This document shows, piece by piece, positions 48,070 to 57,427 of a stretch of DNA of 64,000 nt. The stretch is taken from NCBI RefSeq assembly GCF_000745125.1, contig NZ_JQNF01000003.1, forward strand, positions 432,056-496,055, given 5' to 3'. Below the pieces are notes generated by a model, which had not been told where the DNA came from, did no database searches, and saw only the letters and a program-made list of their open reading frames with translations. Position 1 is the stretch's first letter; each line of letters starts with the position of its first letter. The position numbers were made by a program, and so were the translations under genes. The DNA is from Carnobacterium jeotgali MS3. Lineage in GTDB: Bacteria; Bacillota; Bacilli; Lactobacillales; Carnobacteriaceae.

Positions 48070-48972
48070 ATGATCAAAGGTCTCCATCATGTCTCTGCGT
48101 TCACCAATTCTGCTAGAGAAAACCACTTTTTCTATACCACTATTCTTGGTTTACGTTTTGTTAAAAATTCCGTCAATCAAGAAAATACATCCATTCGACA
48201 TTTGTTTTATGGCGACTATCAAGGAAATCCGGGAACTTTGCTGACTTTTTTTGTATTAAAGACTGTCGGTAGTGCTTATAATGAGAACTCTTATTTTTCA
48301 ACAGTTACGTTGAAAATTCCTAAAGGCAGCCTAGCTTATTGGGAATCTCGTTTAGCCCGCTTTTCGATTCAGACTACAGTGGACCGAGACAAACAGTCCT
48401 TAACGTTTAAAGATCTAGATCAATTTCCCCTTTCTTTGATAGAAGTTGATGAAGTGATTTCTCTAGAAAATGCAACGAAACATTCTGATATTACACCGAA
48501 CAACCAAATTATTAGTATTTTTGACGTCTTACTTAAAGTTGAGCGCCCAGATGAAACCGTCTCTTTTTTAACTGAATTTTTAGGATTGCCCTTAACCAGT
48601 CAAAACAAGCAAGTTCAAGACACTCAACAAGGTGTTTTTACAACAGTTTCTGCTAGCTCTAGTACTGCTTTATCACGCATGGGGAGAGGAACAATCGATC
48701 ACATTGCTTATACTATTCATTCACCTGAAGAGCTTGAACGTTTGTATCAAAAAGCGCTACAGCAGAAATTACCCATTGAACAATATGTTGAACGAGGTTA
48801 TTTTAAGAGCTTATATCTAAAAGAACCAAATGGGTTGCGAATCGAAATAGCTACAGAGATACCTGGATTTACACTAGATGAATCGATTGAAGAATTAGGA
48901 AGTACACTTGCACTCCCCCCATTTTTAGAAAATAAACGAGGAGCAATTGAAGCTCAATTGGGGAATTTTTAA
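48070..48972 (+). CDS. ring-cleaving dioxygenase of the VOC family (MhqO/MhqA-like)
   Basis: 300 residues from ATG 48070 with GAAAGGTG upstream; a longer frame from 48013 has no site. Two VOC modules: G-L-H-H-V-S-A (4-10) and D-H-I-A-Y-T at about 213-218, then G-L-R-I-E-I-A near 259-265, giving the H-H-E metal set. MhqO-type enzymes act on hydroquinones and catechols under electrophile stress. A flavin reductase gene follows after 72 bases. Confidence 0.85.
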   Translation: MIKGLHHVSAFTNSARENHFFYTTILGLRFVKNSVNQENTSIRHLFYGDYQGNPGTLLTFFVLKTVGSAYNENSYFSTVTLKIPKGSLAYWESRLARFSIQTTVDRDKQSLTFKDLDQFPLSLIEVDEVISLENATKHSDITPNNQIISIFDVLLKVERPDETVSFLTEFLGLPLTSQNKQVQDTQQGVFTTVSASSSTALSRMGRGTIDHIAYTIHSPEELERLYQKALQQKLPIEQYVERGYFKSLYLKEPNGLRIEIATEIPGFTLDESIEELGSTLALPPFLENKRGAIEAQLGNF

Positions 48973-49044
48973 AATAAACAGATTAAAAGGATTTCGCGAA
49001 CGCGTGTCTCTTATTAAACTAAATTTTTAGGATGTGACTTACTC

Positions 49045-49665
49045 ATGTTTCACTATAAAGCAGAACAACTCGATAAAAAGCAACAATACAAACTTGTCAG
49101 TGGGAGTGTGATCCCCCGTCCAATTGCGTGGGTCACTTCTTTATCAAAAGATGGTTCTGTAGTAAATGCAGCTCCATTTAGTTTTTTCAGTGCTGCCTCA
49201 AATGAACTGCCTTTGCTGACAGTTGCGATTTTGAGAAAAGATGGCGTAATCAAAGATACCGCCCGCAATATACTGGATCGAAAAGAAGCTGTTGTTCATA
49301 TTGTTGATCAATCTGTCGTTGAAGAAATGAACCGTACTTCTGCTCCTTTGCCTCCTGATCAAAGCGAAATTGATCAAACACAGTTAACGTTAGTTGATAG
49401 CCTTAGTGTAAAAGTCCCTTCTATTGCTGAAGCGAAGATTCGTTTTGAGGGAGTCTTACATCAATACATTCCGGTTAAAAATGAAAAAGATGAAGTTGTT
49501 ACGGATTTCTTTTTTATTCGAGTAACGGATTTCTTTTTTGATGAAGCCGTTTTTGATCAAGAAAAAGAATACATTCTAACGGATAAATTAAACCCTGTTG
49601 CACGACTTGCGGGTAATCAATACGCTACATTAGATGAAGAATTCACTATTGTGCGCCCAAATTAA
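49045..49665 (+). CDS. flavin reductase family protein
   Basis: 206 residues of the FMN-binding split-barrel (DIM6/NTAB) type: V-S-G-S-V-I-P-R-P-I-A-W-V-T-S near residues 18-32, and N-A-A-P-F-S-F-F near 41-48, which bind FMN. Reduces flavins or acts as oxidoreductase. Follows the dioxygenase on the same strand and shares its terminator, so a joint role in quinone detoxification is likely. Confidence 0.87.
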   Translation: MFHYKAEQLDKKQQYKLVSGSVIPRPIAWVTSLSKDGSVVNAAPFSFFSAASNELPLLTVAILRKDGVIKDTARNILDRKEAVVHIVDQSVVEEMNRTSAPLPPDQSEIDQTQLTLVDSLSVKVPSIAEAKIRFEGVLHQYIPVKNEKDEVVTDFFFIRVTDFFFDEAVFDQEKEYILTDKLNPVARLAGNQYATLDEEFTIVRPN

Positions 49666-49669
49666 CACT

Positions 49670-49707
49670 AAAAGAGTCGCTCAAGAATTCTTGAGCGACT
49701 CTTTTTT
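49670..49707. terminator. bidirectional terminator
   Basis: AAAAGAGTCGCTCAAG and its exact inverse around AATT, T-run after. Confidence 0.95.
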
Positions 49708-49733
49708 AACGATTAGGAATGGTCTTCGTTCGT

Positions 49734-51389
49734 TTATTCTCTTATTGGACGATTTCGTTCATGTAGGTACACTATCGCAGTAAGAGCTAAGATGAACACG
49801 TTAATACTAGTGGTAATTAATTTAGCATCTAATGGAATAGCACCTACATTCGCTACTGCTCCCAATAGCACAATCACAATTATACCACCTAACATTCCTA
49901 TTAAACTCATTAAACTTTGCTTAACAAGTTGTGTTTCATCCTGCCAGTCATAATAAGCCAACCTGTTTCCGATGAAAATACCAGCTACTGCAGTAAACAA
50001 TGAAAAACTCAGCGGTGTGACTAGTATCAACAGTATCTCACTAAGATTCGCTTTCAAAGAGATACTAAACAAGATTGAACAGATGATTGATGTCGGAATA
50101 GTAAAAGTTAAATTAGTTAATAAATAACTATCATATAATTTCTTTGGAGTAATGGGCAATGATTTAACTATCCAGATATTTTCACCTTCTAATGCCAGTG
50201 AGATAGTAGCAGTATTTGTCATAGAAACCATAGCTGCAATGACGTAACCAGCGCTATTTTTAGCCAATGGCAAATAATCAATCAAGTCCATGCTCTGAAG
50301 CATTTTCTCTGGTCCAATAATCAATGTACTTACAGCTAATAAAATAGCTAGCACACATCCAATCAATAAGTTTGTAGCAGCTACTGTTGATTTTAAAATA
50401 CGCATGAGCGTTTTTTTATACAAGGCTACGGTTACCCCACTTTGTTGCAACACGGTAACTTTATAATTTCTCTTGCTCATATGTGAAGTCAAGGCTGTAT
50501 TTATCTGTTTGTATTTAAGAGCTAACAACTGTAAAAAAACGAGATAAACCCCAATAGAAATGGCAGCAAACAACAGAAAAGAAAGAATTTTCCCATCTAC
50601 GATTGCTTCTTTAAAAAATTTCGTTGGTGGGTAGAATTGGTTCAATCTCTCTGAAATAAAAGGAGCTAAAGAAGAAAAAGCAGCCTCATTTAAAGTGCCC
50701 GTTTGAGAATCAAAGAGCTCTCCAAATCCGAAATCAGCTGTTGGTGCTGTCATTAATAAGAGCAGAACTGCAGCAACTAATCCAATAGAAAGGATGGTAG
50801 CTATTGCGCTTGTGTATCTAAATTTGGCTGAAATCGCTGCAACAACTGCTCCAAAAATAGCCGCTAGTGCAGTAGGAATTAAGCTGACTAAAAAGATACT
50901 GGCAATCCACATCAAATAGACGCTAAAATGAGGTTGTTCAACTCCAAGATAAATTATTCCCATTGGCAACATTATTAAAATTGAAATAAAGGTATTCCAA
51001 ATATACATATTTAAAAAACGGCTGTTAATAACCGTTTTTACCGTCAATGGCAAAGACATAATTAAATCATAATCACTAAAACCAAAAAATTCTCCATTTG
51101 ATTTAAATAGTGAAAAGGATAAAGTAACTAAGCTACTGATAAATAAAGCCATACTAGGAACTAAAGTTGTCAGACCTAAGTAAACATAACCATACGCTAT
51201 CCCCCCACAATAAACAGCGAGTGCCAGTAAAACTAGACAAACAGCCACTGTCACTGCAATTTTACTATTTCTTTTGCGTTTATCCTTTTCATAACGGAAA
51301 ACATTTAAGTCAAGTTGCTCTATTAATCTATTTTTCGTAAGGCGCCAACATTTATTTTTTCCATTTATTTTTGCATCCATAGTATTCAT
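49734..51389 (-). CDS. ABC-2 type transporter permease
   Basis: 551 residues with about twelve hydrophobic helices. The N-terminal 45 residues are polar and basic. A loop rich in D, G and T (near 216-240) lies outside. Follows its ATPase gene after 27 bases. Resembles the large exporter permeases of Lactobacillales of unknown substrate. The start is uncertain: ATG 51389 or ATG 51380, the latter with AAGG ten bases before it. Confidence 0.82.
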   Translation of the reverse strand: MNTMDAKINGKNKCWRLTKNRLIEQLDLNVFRYEKDKRKRNSKIAVTVAVCLVLLALAVYCGGIAYGYVYLGLTTLVPSMALFISSLVTLSFSLFKSNGEFFGFSDYDLIMSLPLTVKTVINSRFLNMYIWNTFISILIMLPMGIIYLGVEQPHFSVYLMWIASIFLVSLIPTALAAIFGAVVAAISAKFRYTSAIATILSIGLVAAVLLLLMTAPTADFGFGELFDSQTGTLNEAAFSSLAPFISERLNQFYPPTKFFKEAIVDGKILSFLLFAAISIGVYLVFLQLLALKYKQINTALTSHMSKRNYKVTVLQQSGVTVALYKKTLMRILKSTVAATNLLIGCVLAILLAVSTLIIGPEKMLQSMDLIDYLPLAKNSAGYVIAAMVSMTNTATISLALEGENIWIVKSLPITPKKLYDSYLLTNLTFTIPTSIICSILFSISLKANLSEILLILVTPLSFSLFTAVAGIFIGNRLAYYDWQDETQLVKQSLMSLIGMLGGIIVIVLLGAVANVGAIPLDAKLITTSINVFILALTAIVYLHERNRPIRE

Positions 51390-51416
51390 ACCTTACAGTA
51401 CGCTCCTCTTTTTGGC

Positions 51417-52139
51417 TTAATTTTGATCTAAAATATCTATAAAAATCTCTTCTAACGAACTTCCCTCTTTCTCCTTCAACATATCTGCCATTGTTCCTGA
51501 AAAAACAAGTTTCCCATGATTGATCATCGCTACTTTATTGCAAATTTTTTCTGCAGTGTCCAATACATGTGTCGAGAAGAATACGGAGCTTCCATTTGCA
51601 CAAAGTTCATGCATGATTTTCTTTAGTGTAACGGCAGCTTTAGGATCTAATCCCACAAAAGGCTCATCTAATACAAGGAGCTTAGGGTCATGGATGACAG
51701 CAGAAATAACCGCAAGTTTTTGTTTCATACCATGTGAATAAGAAGAAATTAAATCTCCTAAGTTCTCAGTAATTTCAAATAAATCTGCATATTTTTTTAC
51801 TTTTGCCTCACGTACTGTAGTCGGAACATTAAAGATATCTGCTATAAAGCTGAGATATTGGATACCCGTCATATGTTCATAAAGATCCGGATTGTCTGGT
51901 ATATAAGCAATAACTTGCTTGCATAAGAGTGGCTCTGTTCTCATTGAATGACCATCAATGAGAATGTCTCCTTCTTCATAATCAAGGATACCTACAATTG
52001 ATTTGATCGTCGTACTTTTTCCAGCTCCATTGTGACCAATAAAACCAAAAATATCTCCTTCATCCACGTTAAGACTAATATTGTCTACTGCTTTTACGCC
52101 ACCTTTATAGGTCTTGCTAAAATGATTGATCTTCAACAT
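51417..52139 (-). CDS. ABC transporter ATPase
   Basis: 240 residues. Walker A G-H-N-G-A-G-K-S-T (about 35-43), signature Y-S-H-G-M-K-Q, Walker B L-L-V-L-D-E-P-F, H-loop F-S-T-H. Energises the 49734 permease; both lie in one operon. Complete ATPase motifs, unlike the 8604 homologue. Confidence 0.92.
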   Translation of the reverse strand: MLKINHFSKTYKGGVKAVDNISLNVDEGDIFGFIGHNGAGKSTTIKSIVGILDYEEGDILIDGHSMRTEPLLCKQVIAYIPDNPDLYEHMTGIQYLSFIADIFNVPTTVREAKVKKYADLFEITENLGDLISSYSHGMKQKLAVISAVIHDPKLLVLDEPFVGLDPKAAVTLKKIMHELCANGSSVFFSTHVLDTAEKICNKVAMINHGKLVFSGTMADMLKEKEGSSLEEIFIDILDQN

Positions 52140-52316
52140 TTTCTTATGTCCTCTCTTTTACGAATCTTGTCTCTCACTAATTTTAGTCAGCCATCTTAGT
52201 TATATTTTTGAGTAAGTCTACCGTATCTTAACGTTGCCAATTTCCTTTAACTAATCATAGTCTTTTTCGGATTACTTTACAGCTGTTTTTTTACAAATTC
52301 ATTTATTCTGCTAAAT

Positions 52317-52364
52317 AAATACACCTCAAAAACTAGAATTCACTCTAGCCTTCAAGGTGTATTT
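52317..52364 (-). terminator. crr terminator
   Basis: AAATACACCT pairs with AGGTGTATTT, with an inner CTAGA/TCTAG stem; moderate T-content after on the minus strand. Confidence 0.65.
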
Positions 52365-52408
52365 CTTATTCATTTCATTTTTCTAGCGTATTTAGGACTA
52401 AATCCTTT

Positions 52409-52918
52409 TTAAGATTTAGCTGTAAGTGACCCAATTTCTGCTGATGCTGAAGATTGTCCTTTACCACTTAAAGAGAAATCTGCGACTTTATCCATATTCG
52501 TAAACACAACAACCATTGCGTTATCTTTTCCAGCAGCTTCAAGTGCAACTAAGTCCACAGTTGAAACAAGTGTTTCAGGTGTTACTTGGTCTCCTTCAAC
52601 AACAGCAGTAGTGAAAGGTCCCCCATTTAATTCAACAGTATCTAGTCCCATATGCAATAGAACTTCTACGCCATTTGGAAGTTCTATTCCTACAGCATGT
52701 TTAGTAGGGAAAACGCTGACTACTTTTCCCGTTACTGGAGAATAAATTTTTCCATCTGTTGGAATAACTGCGTATCCGTCTCCCATCATTTTTTGTGAAA
52801 AAACTGGATCTGCTACTTCTTCAATTGAAATAACGGTTCCATTTGCAGGTGAAAATAATTTCACCTCAGCACTTCCTTCATCTTTGTTTCCTTTTTTCAA
52901 AAAATCGAACATTCCCAT
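52409..52918 (-). CDS. crr: PTS glucose-type IIA component
   Basis: 169 residues. Phosphorylated at H89 (L-L-H-M-G) with H74 (T-K-H-A) as partner, plus F-S-P-A-N-G near 22-27. Stand-alone IIA of the glucose class; passes phosphate from HPr to a membrane IICB component and can regulate catabolism. Downstream of a GH3 glucosidase gene, 146 bases away, so beta-glucoside use may be linked. Confidence 0.94.
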   Translation of the reverse strand: MGMFDFLKKGNKDEGSAEVKLFSPANGTVISIEEVADPVFSQKMMGDGYAVIPTDGKIYSPVTGKVVSVFPTKHAVGIELPNGVEVLLHMGLDTVELNGGPFTTAVVEGDQVTPETLVSTVDLVALEAAGKDNAMVVVFTNMDKVADFSLSGKGQSSASAEIGSLTAKS

Positions 52919-53064
52919 TTCTATTCCTACTTTCTATAATTTATAGTCTACTTCTTAGTCATTTAACCATAAGAAGTTTGCACTTAATAATACCATAAAC
53001 GACCCCTTAATGAGAACAGAAAAGCCTGGTTAATTTTTCATTTTCTGTATTTTTATTCATTTTA

Positions 53065-55227
53065 TTAGTCAAAATTTAAATATACTGTCTTAATTTCTAC
53101 ATCTTCACTGTTAGATCCTACCATTAAATCAAATTCACCTGACTCAACAGACACCGTTAAATCTTGGTGGATGTACTTAAAGTCTTCTTTTTTTAAGCTA
53201 AAGGCAACATCCATTGATTCACCTGGTTCTAAAAATATCTTTTTGAACCGTTTCAATTCTTTGATTGGGCGAACTACTTTTCCTACTTTATCTCTACTGT
53301 ACAACTGAACAACTTCAGCTCCAGCTAATTCTCCACTATTTTTTATTGTTAGGGCTAATTTGACTTCATCATCTTGGCTTTTTGCAGATTTAGTTACGCT
53401 AATTTGCATGGGACTATAGTCAAAACGCGTATAACTTAGTCCATAACCAAATGGGAAAAGGGGACTGTTATCGACATCTAAATACCTTGATAAATACTTA
53501 TCTTCTTGGTTAAATGCTGTTAAAGGGCGTCCTGTATTGTCTTGATTGTAGTATAGTGGAACTTGACCAACGGCTTTTGGAAAAGACATGGTTAATTTGC
53601 CACTTGGATTTTTTTTGCCATAAAGTACATTAGCCACAGCAGAACCTGCTTCTGTACCTGGGAACCAAGTTTCAATAATGCTAGCTACCTCATCAACACT
53701 ATCTGTTAGATCTAATGGCCTGCCATTAACTAGAGTTAAAATGATTGGCTTATTTAATGTCCGTAAATTTTTGATCAATTGAATCTGTTCTGAAGGCAAT
53801 TTAATGTTGCTTCTGCTGGCTCCTTCTCCACTCATATAAGAAGACTCACCAAATGCAGCTATAATAACATCCACATCATTCAAGTCTGTTAACCAGTCTT
53901 TTGGCGTTTCTTTAATTGAACAATCAATTGTTTTCAATACGATGGCTTCTTTTGAAATGTGCTGTAAAAGACCTTCATAGAGCGAAACACTTTCACTTTG
54001 CTGACCTTTCCAAGACCAAGCGCCTAATACGTCTTTTGCTTGTCCTTCAGGCACAATCAAAGCTACTTTCTGATGGATATTCAACGGCAATGTCTGGTCT
54101 TTATTTTTTAATAGTACGATTGACTCTTCAGCGATTCCCCTCGCTTTTGCTCGGTGTTCCTGACTAAACACCGTTGTTTTTTCCGCTGCACTATTCGCCC
54201 CACGATAGGGACTTTCAAATAACCCCAGATCGTTTTTTAATGTCAGAATTCGCCATACTGCTTCGTTAATTAATTCTTCGCCAATTTCGCCTTCATCAAT
54301 CAATTCATTCAAATGATTCAAATAAGCACCTGTCATCATCTCGATATCTACACCTGCTGTTATGGCTAACCCACCAGCTTCTTTTAAATTTTCAGCGATA
54401 CCATGGGGAATCATTTCTCCAACGGATGCCCAATCAGAAATGAGAACTCCTTCAAATCCAAGCTCTTTTCGAAGAACGTCACGCATCAATGGTTTATTTG
54501 CTGTTGCCGGAACACCATCAAGAGAATTAAAAGACGTCATAACCAATTTGCTACCTTCCTCAATTCCTGCTTGATAAGCCGGCAGATACATTTCTTTTAA
54601 GGTCCGTTTTGACAATTCAACCGTGTTGTACTCTCGTCCTGCTATGGGTGCGCCATACCCAGCAAAGTGTTTGATACAAGCTGCTACTCTTAATTTGTCC
54701 ATTGCCAAATCTTTCCCTTGATATCCCCTAACAAAGGCACGCGCGTATAGTTGATTTAAATAAGGATCTTCTCCTGTAGATTCCATGACTCTTCCCCAAC
54801 GAGCATCACGGACTAAATCGACCATAGGCGAAAAGGTGACATGTAAACCCGAAACAGCTGCTTCTTTAGCAGCTATAGTTGCACTTTCTTCAATTAAATC
54901 AGGATCCCATGTACTAGCCATACCTAAAGGGACTGGAAAAATCGTACGGTAGCCATGAATCACGTCTGCCATAAATAATAGCGGTATGCCTAAACGACTT
55001 TTTGCTAAATGTTCTTTTTGGATGGTTATTAACGTGTCTGCACCAGAAACACCAAGCACGGATCCAATAGTAGCCATCTTTTCAGGAGTCATATTCATTT
55101 CATGCATCGGTCCCGTATTTTCACTATCCTCTTTTTTATAGAATTCTCCTGCTAATTGAACCATTTGACCAATTTTTTCGTCTCTTGTCATCTTGCTGAG
55201 CAGTTGTTTAAGTTGAATTGAGTCCAT
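53065..55227 (-). CDS. bglX: GH3 beta-glucosidase (BglX-like)
   Basis: 720 residues. GH3 N-terminal TIM barrel with K-H-F-A-G-Y-G (about 186-192), nucleophile D265 in L-I-S-D-W-A-S, C-terminal sandwich with G-E-S-S-Y-M-S-G-E-G-A-S-R, and a final fibronectin-III-like domain. No signal peptide, so it probably acts on sugars inside the cell. A cre-like site lies about 75 bases upstream. Confidence 0.92.
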   Translation of the reverse strand: MDSIQLKQLLSKMTRDEKIGQMVQLAGEFYKKEDSENTGPMHEMNMTPEKMATIGSVLGVSGADTLITIQKEHLAKSRLGIPLLFMADVIHGYRTIFPVPLGMASTWDPDLIEESATIAAKEAAVSGLHVTFSPMVDLVRDARWGRVMESTGEDPYLNQLYARAFVRGYQGKDLAMDKLRVAACIKHFAGYGAPIAGREYNTVELSKRTLKEMYLPAYQAGIEEGSKLVMTSFNSLDGVPATANKPLMRDVLRKELGFEGVLISDWASVGEMIPHGIAENLKEAGGLAITAGVDIEMMTGAYLNHLNELIDEGEIGEELINEAVWRILTLKNDLGLFESPYRGANSAAEKTTVFSQEHRAKARGIAEESIVLLKNKDQTLPLNIHQKVALIVPEGQAKDVLGAWSWKGQQSESVSLYEGLLQHISKEAIVLKTIDCSIKETPKDWLTDLNDVDVIIAAFGESSYMSGEGASRSNIKLPSEQIQLIKNLRTLNKPIILTLVNGRPLDLTDSVDEVASIIETWFPGTEAGSAVANVLYGKKNPSGKLTMSFPKAVGQVPLYYNQDNTGRPLTAFNQEDKYLSRYLDVDNSPLFPFGYGLSYTRFDYSPMQISVTKSAKSQDDEVKLALTIKNSGELAGAEVVQLYSRDKVGKVVRPIKELKRFKKIFLEPGESMDVAFSLKKEDFKYIHQDLTVSVESGEFDLMVGSNSEDVEIKTVYLNFD

Positions 55228-55299
55228 AAAATCCTCCTTATCCCATTTTCCCGCTGCATCTAGTGAAAAGTGTTTAGTTTGCTTATCCGAACTTTTTTA

Positions 55300-55313
55300 T
55301 AAAACCGCTTACT
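55300..55313 (-). promoter_or_regulatory. cre-like site upstream of the GH3 gene
   Basis: Minus strand AGTAAGCGGTTTTA compared with TGWAANCGNTNWCA; two mismatches at the ends. Plausible because sugar genes are often under CcpA. Confidence 0.3.
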
Positions 55314-55412
55314 TAAACTAACTGTAGCACCATTCTTTTTGTTTCTCAAATGATACCATTGAAAAAATGTGCTATAGTTGAGCAGTATGATAGAGAAAGG
55401 ATGAAAAAACAG

Positions 55413-56396
55413 ATGAAAAAAATTAGTAAAGGATTATTCTTATCCATCGCTATTGCTATTATTGCAACGCTTTTGGGGAATTTTTTCCCAATTATTGGTA
55501 GTGCTGTATTTGCAATTATTTTAGGTTTGTTATTAAACAACACCTTAACTATTCCTGCTGATTTCCAGCCAGGTATTAAGTTTTCTTCAAAAAAAATCTT
55601 ACAAGCATCCATCGTATTGTTGGGTTTTAGCTTATCCATTCAAGACATTAAGTCAACTGGTCTTTCTTCACTAAGTGTTACACTTATTACGATTGCTGTT
55701 GCTTTTATGAGTGCTTTTTTGATTGGAAAATGGTTAAAGATTCCCACAAATACCACAACTTTAATCGGTGTAGGAACAGCTATTTGTGGAGGATCAGCAA
55801 TTGCAGCTGTATCGCCAATCATTGAAGCCGATGATGATGAAATTGCTTTATCTATTTCGACGATTTTTTTATTTAATATTGTAGCTGTTTTTCTTTTCCC
55901 ATTTCTAGGCCACCTACTGAATTTATCAGATGCTGGGTTTGGCTTGTGGGCTGGAACAGCCATCAATGATACTTCTTCAGTTGTCGCTGCGGGTTACAGT
56001 TACAGCGAGGCTGCTGGTGATTATGCGACTATCGTAAAATTAACCAGAGCGACTTTAATCATTCCAATATCATTGATCATAGCTGGAATTCAAGTGTATA
56101 AGAAAAAACGTTTAGCTGAAAAAGTTTCTTTAAAACAAATTTTCCCCTGGTTCATTTTGTGGTTCTTAGTAGCTTCTTTAATCAGCAGTACGGGTGTCCT
56201 GCCTGAAGCCTTTATAGCAACTGCCAAATGGCTTTCACGTTTTATGATTGCAATGGCCTTAGGTTCAATTGGGTTGTCTTCTAACTTAAAAGCCTTATTA
56301 AAGACAGGGAAAAAACCAGTTCTGCTTGGTTTAGCTACATGGTTCTTTGTTGCTCTCAGCAGTTTACTTATTCAGTTTATTCAAGGGCAGCTTTAA
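55413..56396 (+). CDS. YeiH-family putative sulfate exporter
   Basis: 327 residues from ATG 55413 (M-K-K-I-S-K-G), with AAAGG upstream; the frame from 55350 is longer but unsupported. About ten membrane helices. Conserved A-I-C-G-G-S-A-I-A-A near 125-134, and N-D-T-S-S-V-V-A-A-G near 185-194, as in UPF0324/YeiH. Substrate unproven. Confidence 0.88.
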   Translation: MKKISKGLFLSIAIAIIATLLGNFFPIIGSAVFAIILGLLLNNTLTIPADFQPGIKFSSKKILQASIVLLGFSLSIQDIKSTGLSSLSVTLITIAVAFMSAFLIGKWLKIPTNTTTLIGVGTAICGGSAIAAVSPIIEADDDEIALSISTIFLFNIVAVFLFPFLGHLLNLSDAGFGLWAGTAINDTSSVVAAGYSYSEAAGDYATIVKLTRATLIIPISLIIAGIQVYKKKRLAEKVSLKQIFPWFILWFLVASLISSTGVLPEAFIATAKWLSRFMIAMALGSIGLSSNLKALLKTGKKPVLLGLATWFFVALSSLLIQFIQGQL

Positions 56397-56549
56397 TTCA
56401 ACCTACCAAAACTAATACGCCTTTTCCATAGTGTAACGGCTCTAAAAATAGTTAATCTTTTCTAAATAGGGTAGGATAACTAGTAAGATTTAGGTATACT
56501 TAATTCTGTGCGTTTTAAATCCACGTTTTTTATTTGAAAGGAGAACAAC

Positions 56550-57374
56550 ATGATTTTTATTGAATTGTTAAAAGCTGTATTTTTAGGGGTAGTCGAAGGA
56601 ATCACCGAATGGTTACCTATTAGTAGTACCGGTCACATGATTTTGGTAGAAGAATTTATTCAATTAGATGCTTCTGCAGCGTTTAAAGAAATGTTTTTTG
56701 TCGTAATCCAGCTGGGAGCTATATTAGCGGTTGTCTTACTTTATTTTAATAAGTTAAACCCATTCTCGCCAAAGAAATCTACTCAAGAAAAAAAAGACAC
56801 TATGTCTATCTGGTACAAAGTAGTTGTCGGGGTTTTACCTGCAGCAGTATTAGGTTTCTTATTTGATGATTGGTTAAATGATCATTTATACAATTACTGG
56901 ACAGTTGCTATTATGTTGATTGTTTATGGGATTTTATTTATTATCATTGAAAACCGCAATAAAGGAAAAGAAAGTTCAATCAATTCTTTTCAGGATTTGA
57001 CCTATAAAACGGCCTTTTTAATTGGTATGTTCCAAGTTCTTTCACTGATTCCTGGTACATCTCGTTCTGGCGCAACAATTTTAGGAGCTATTTTAATCGG
57101 AACTTCTCGTTTTGTTGCTACAGAGTATTCTTTCTTCCTATCCATTCCAATTATGTTTGGAGCAAGTTTCCTTAAACTATTTAAGTTTGGTTTTGCCTTT
57201 ACGGGAATGGAAGTAGCTATTCTTTTAACCGGTATGATAGTAGCATTCATTGTTTCGGTTATCGCAATCAAATTCTTAATGGGCTATATTAAAAATAATG
57301 ACTTCAAAGCTTTTGGATGGTACCGAATCATTTTAGGTATTCTTGTGATTGGTTATTTCATTTTCTTTGGTTAA
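56550..57374 (+). CDS. uppP: undecaprenyl-diphosphatase
   Basis: 274 residues. Dephosphorylates undecaprenyl diphosphate for wall-lipid recycling; bacitracin tolerance gene (BacA). Motif [14 protein letters not shown] at about 17-30 and P-G-T-S-R-S-G-A-T near 171-179. Eight helices. AAAGGAG before the ATG. Confidence 0.95.
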   Translation: MIFIELLKAVFLGVVEGITEWLPISSTGHMILVEEFIQLDASAAFKEMFFVVIQLGAILAVVLLYFNKLNPFSPKKSTQEKKDTMSIWYKVVVGVLPAAVLGFLFDDWLNDHLYNYWTVAIMLIVYGILFIIIENRNKGKESSINSFQDLTYKTAFLIGMFQVLSLIPGTSRSGATILGAILIGTSRFVATEYSFFLSIPIMFGASFLKLFKFGFAFTGMEVAILLTGMIVAFIVSVIAIKFLMGYIKNNDFKAFGWYRIILGILVIGYFIFFG

Positions 57375-57381
57375 AATCAGT

Positions 57382-57416
57382 AAAAAAGATTAGGACAATT
57401 TGTCCTAATCTTTTTT
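57382..57416. terminator. bidirectional terminator
   Basis: AAAAAAGATTAGGACA pairs with TGTCCTAATCTTTTTT with a three-base loop. Serves uppP and aspartokinase. Confidence 0.92.
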
Positions 57417-57427
57417 ATTGTACTTTT

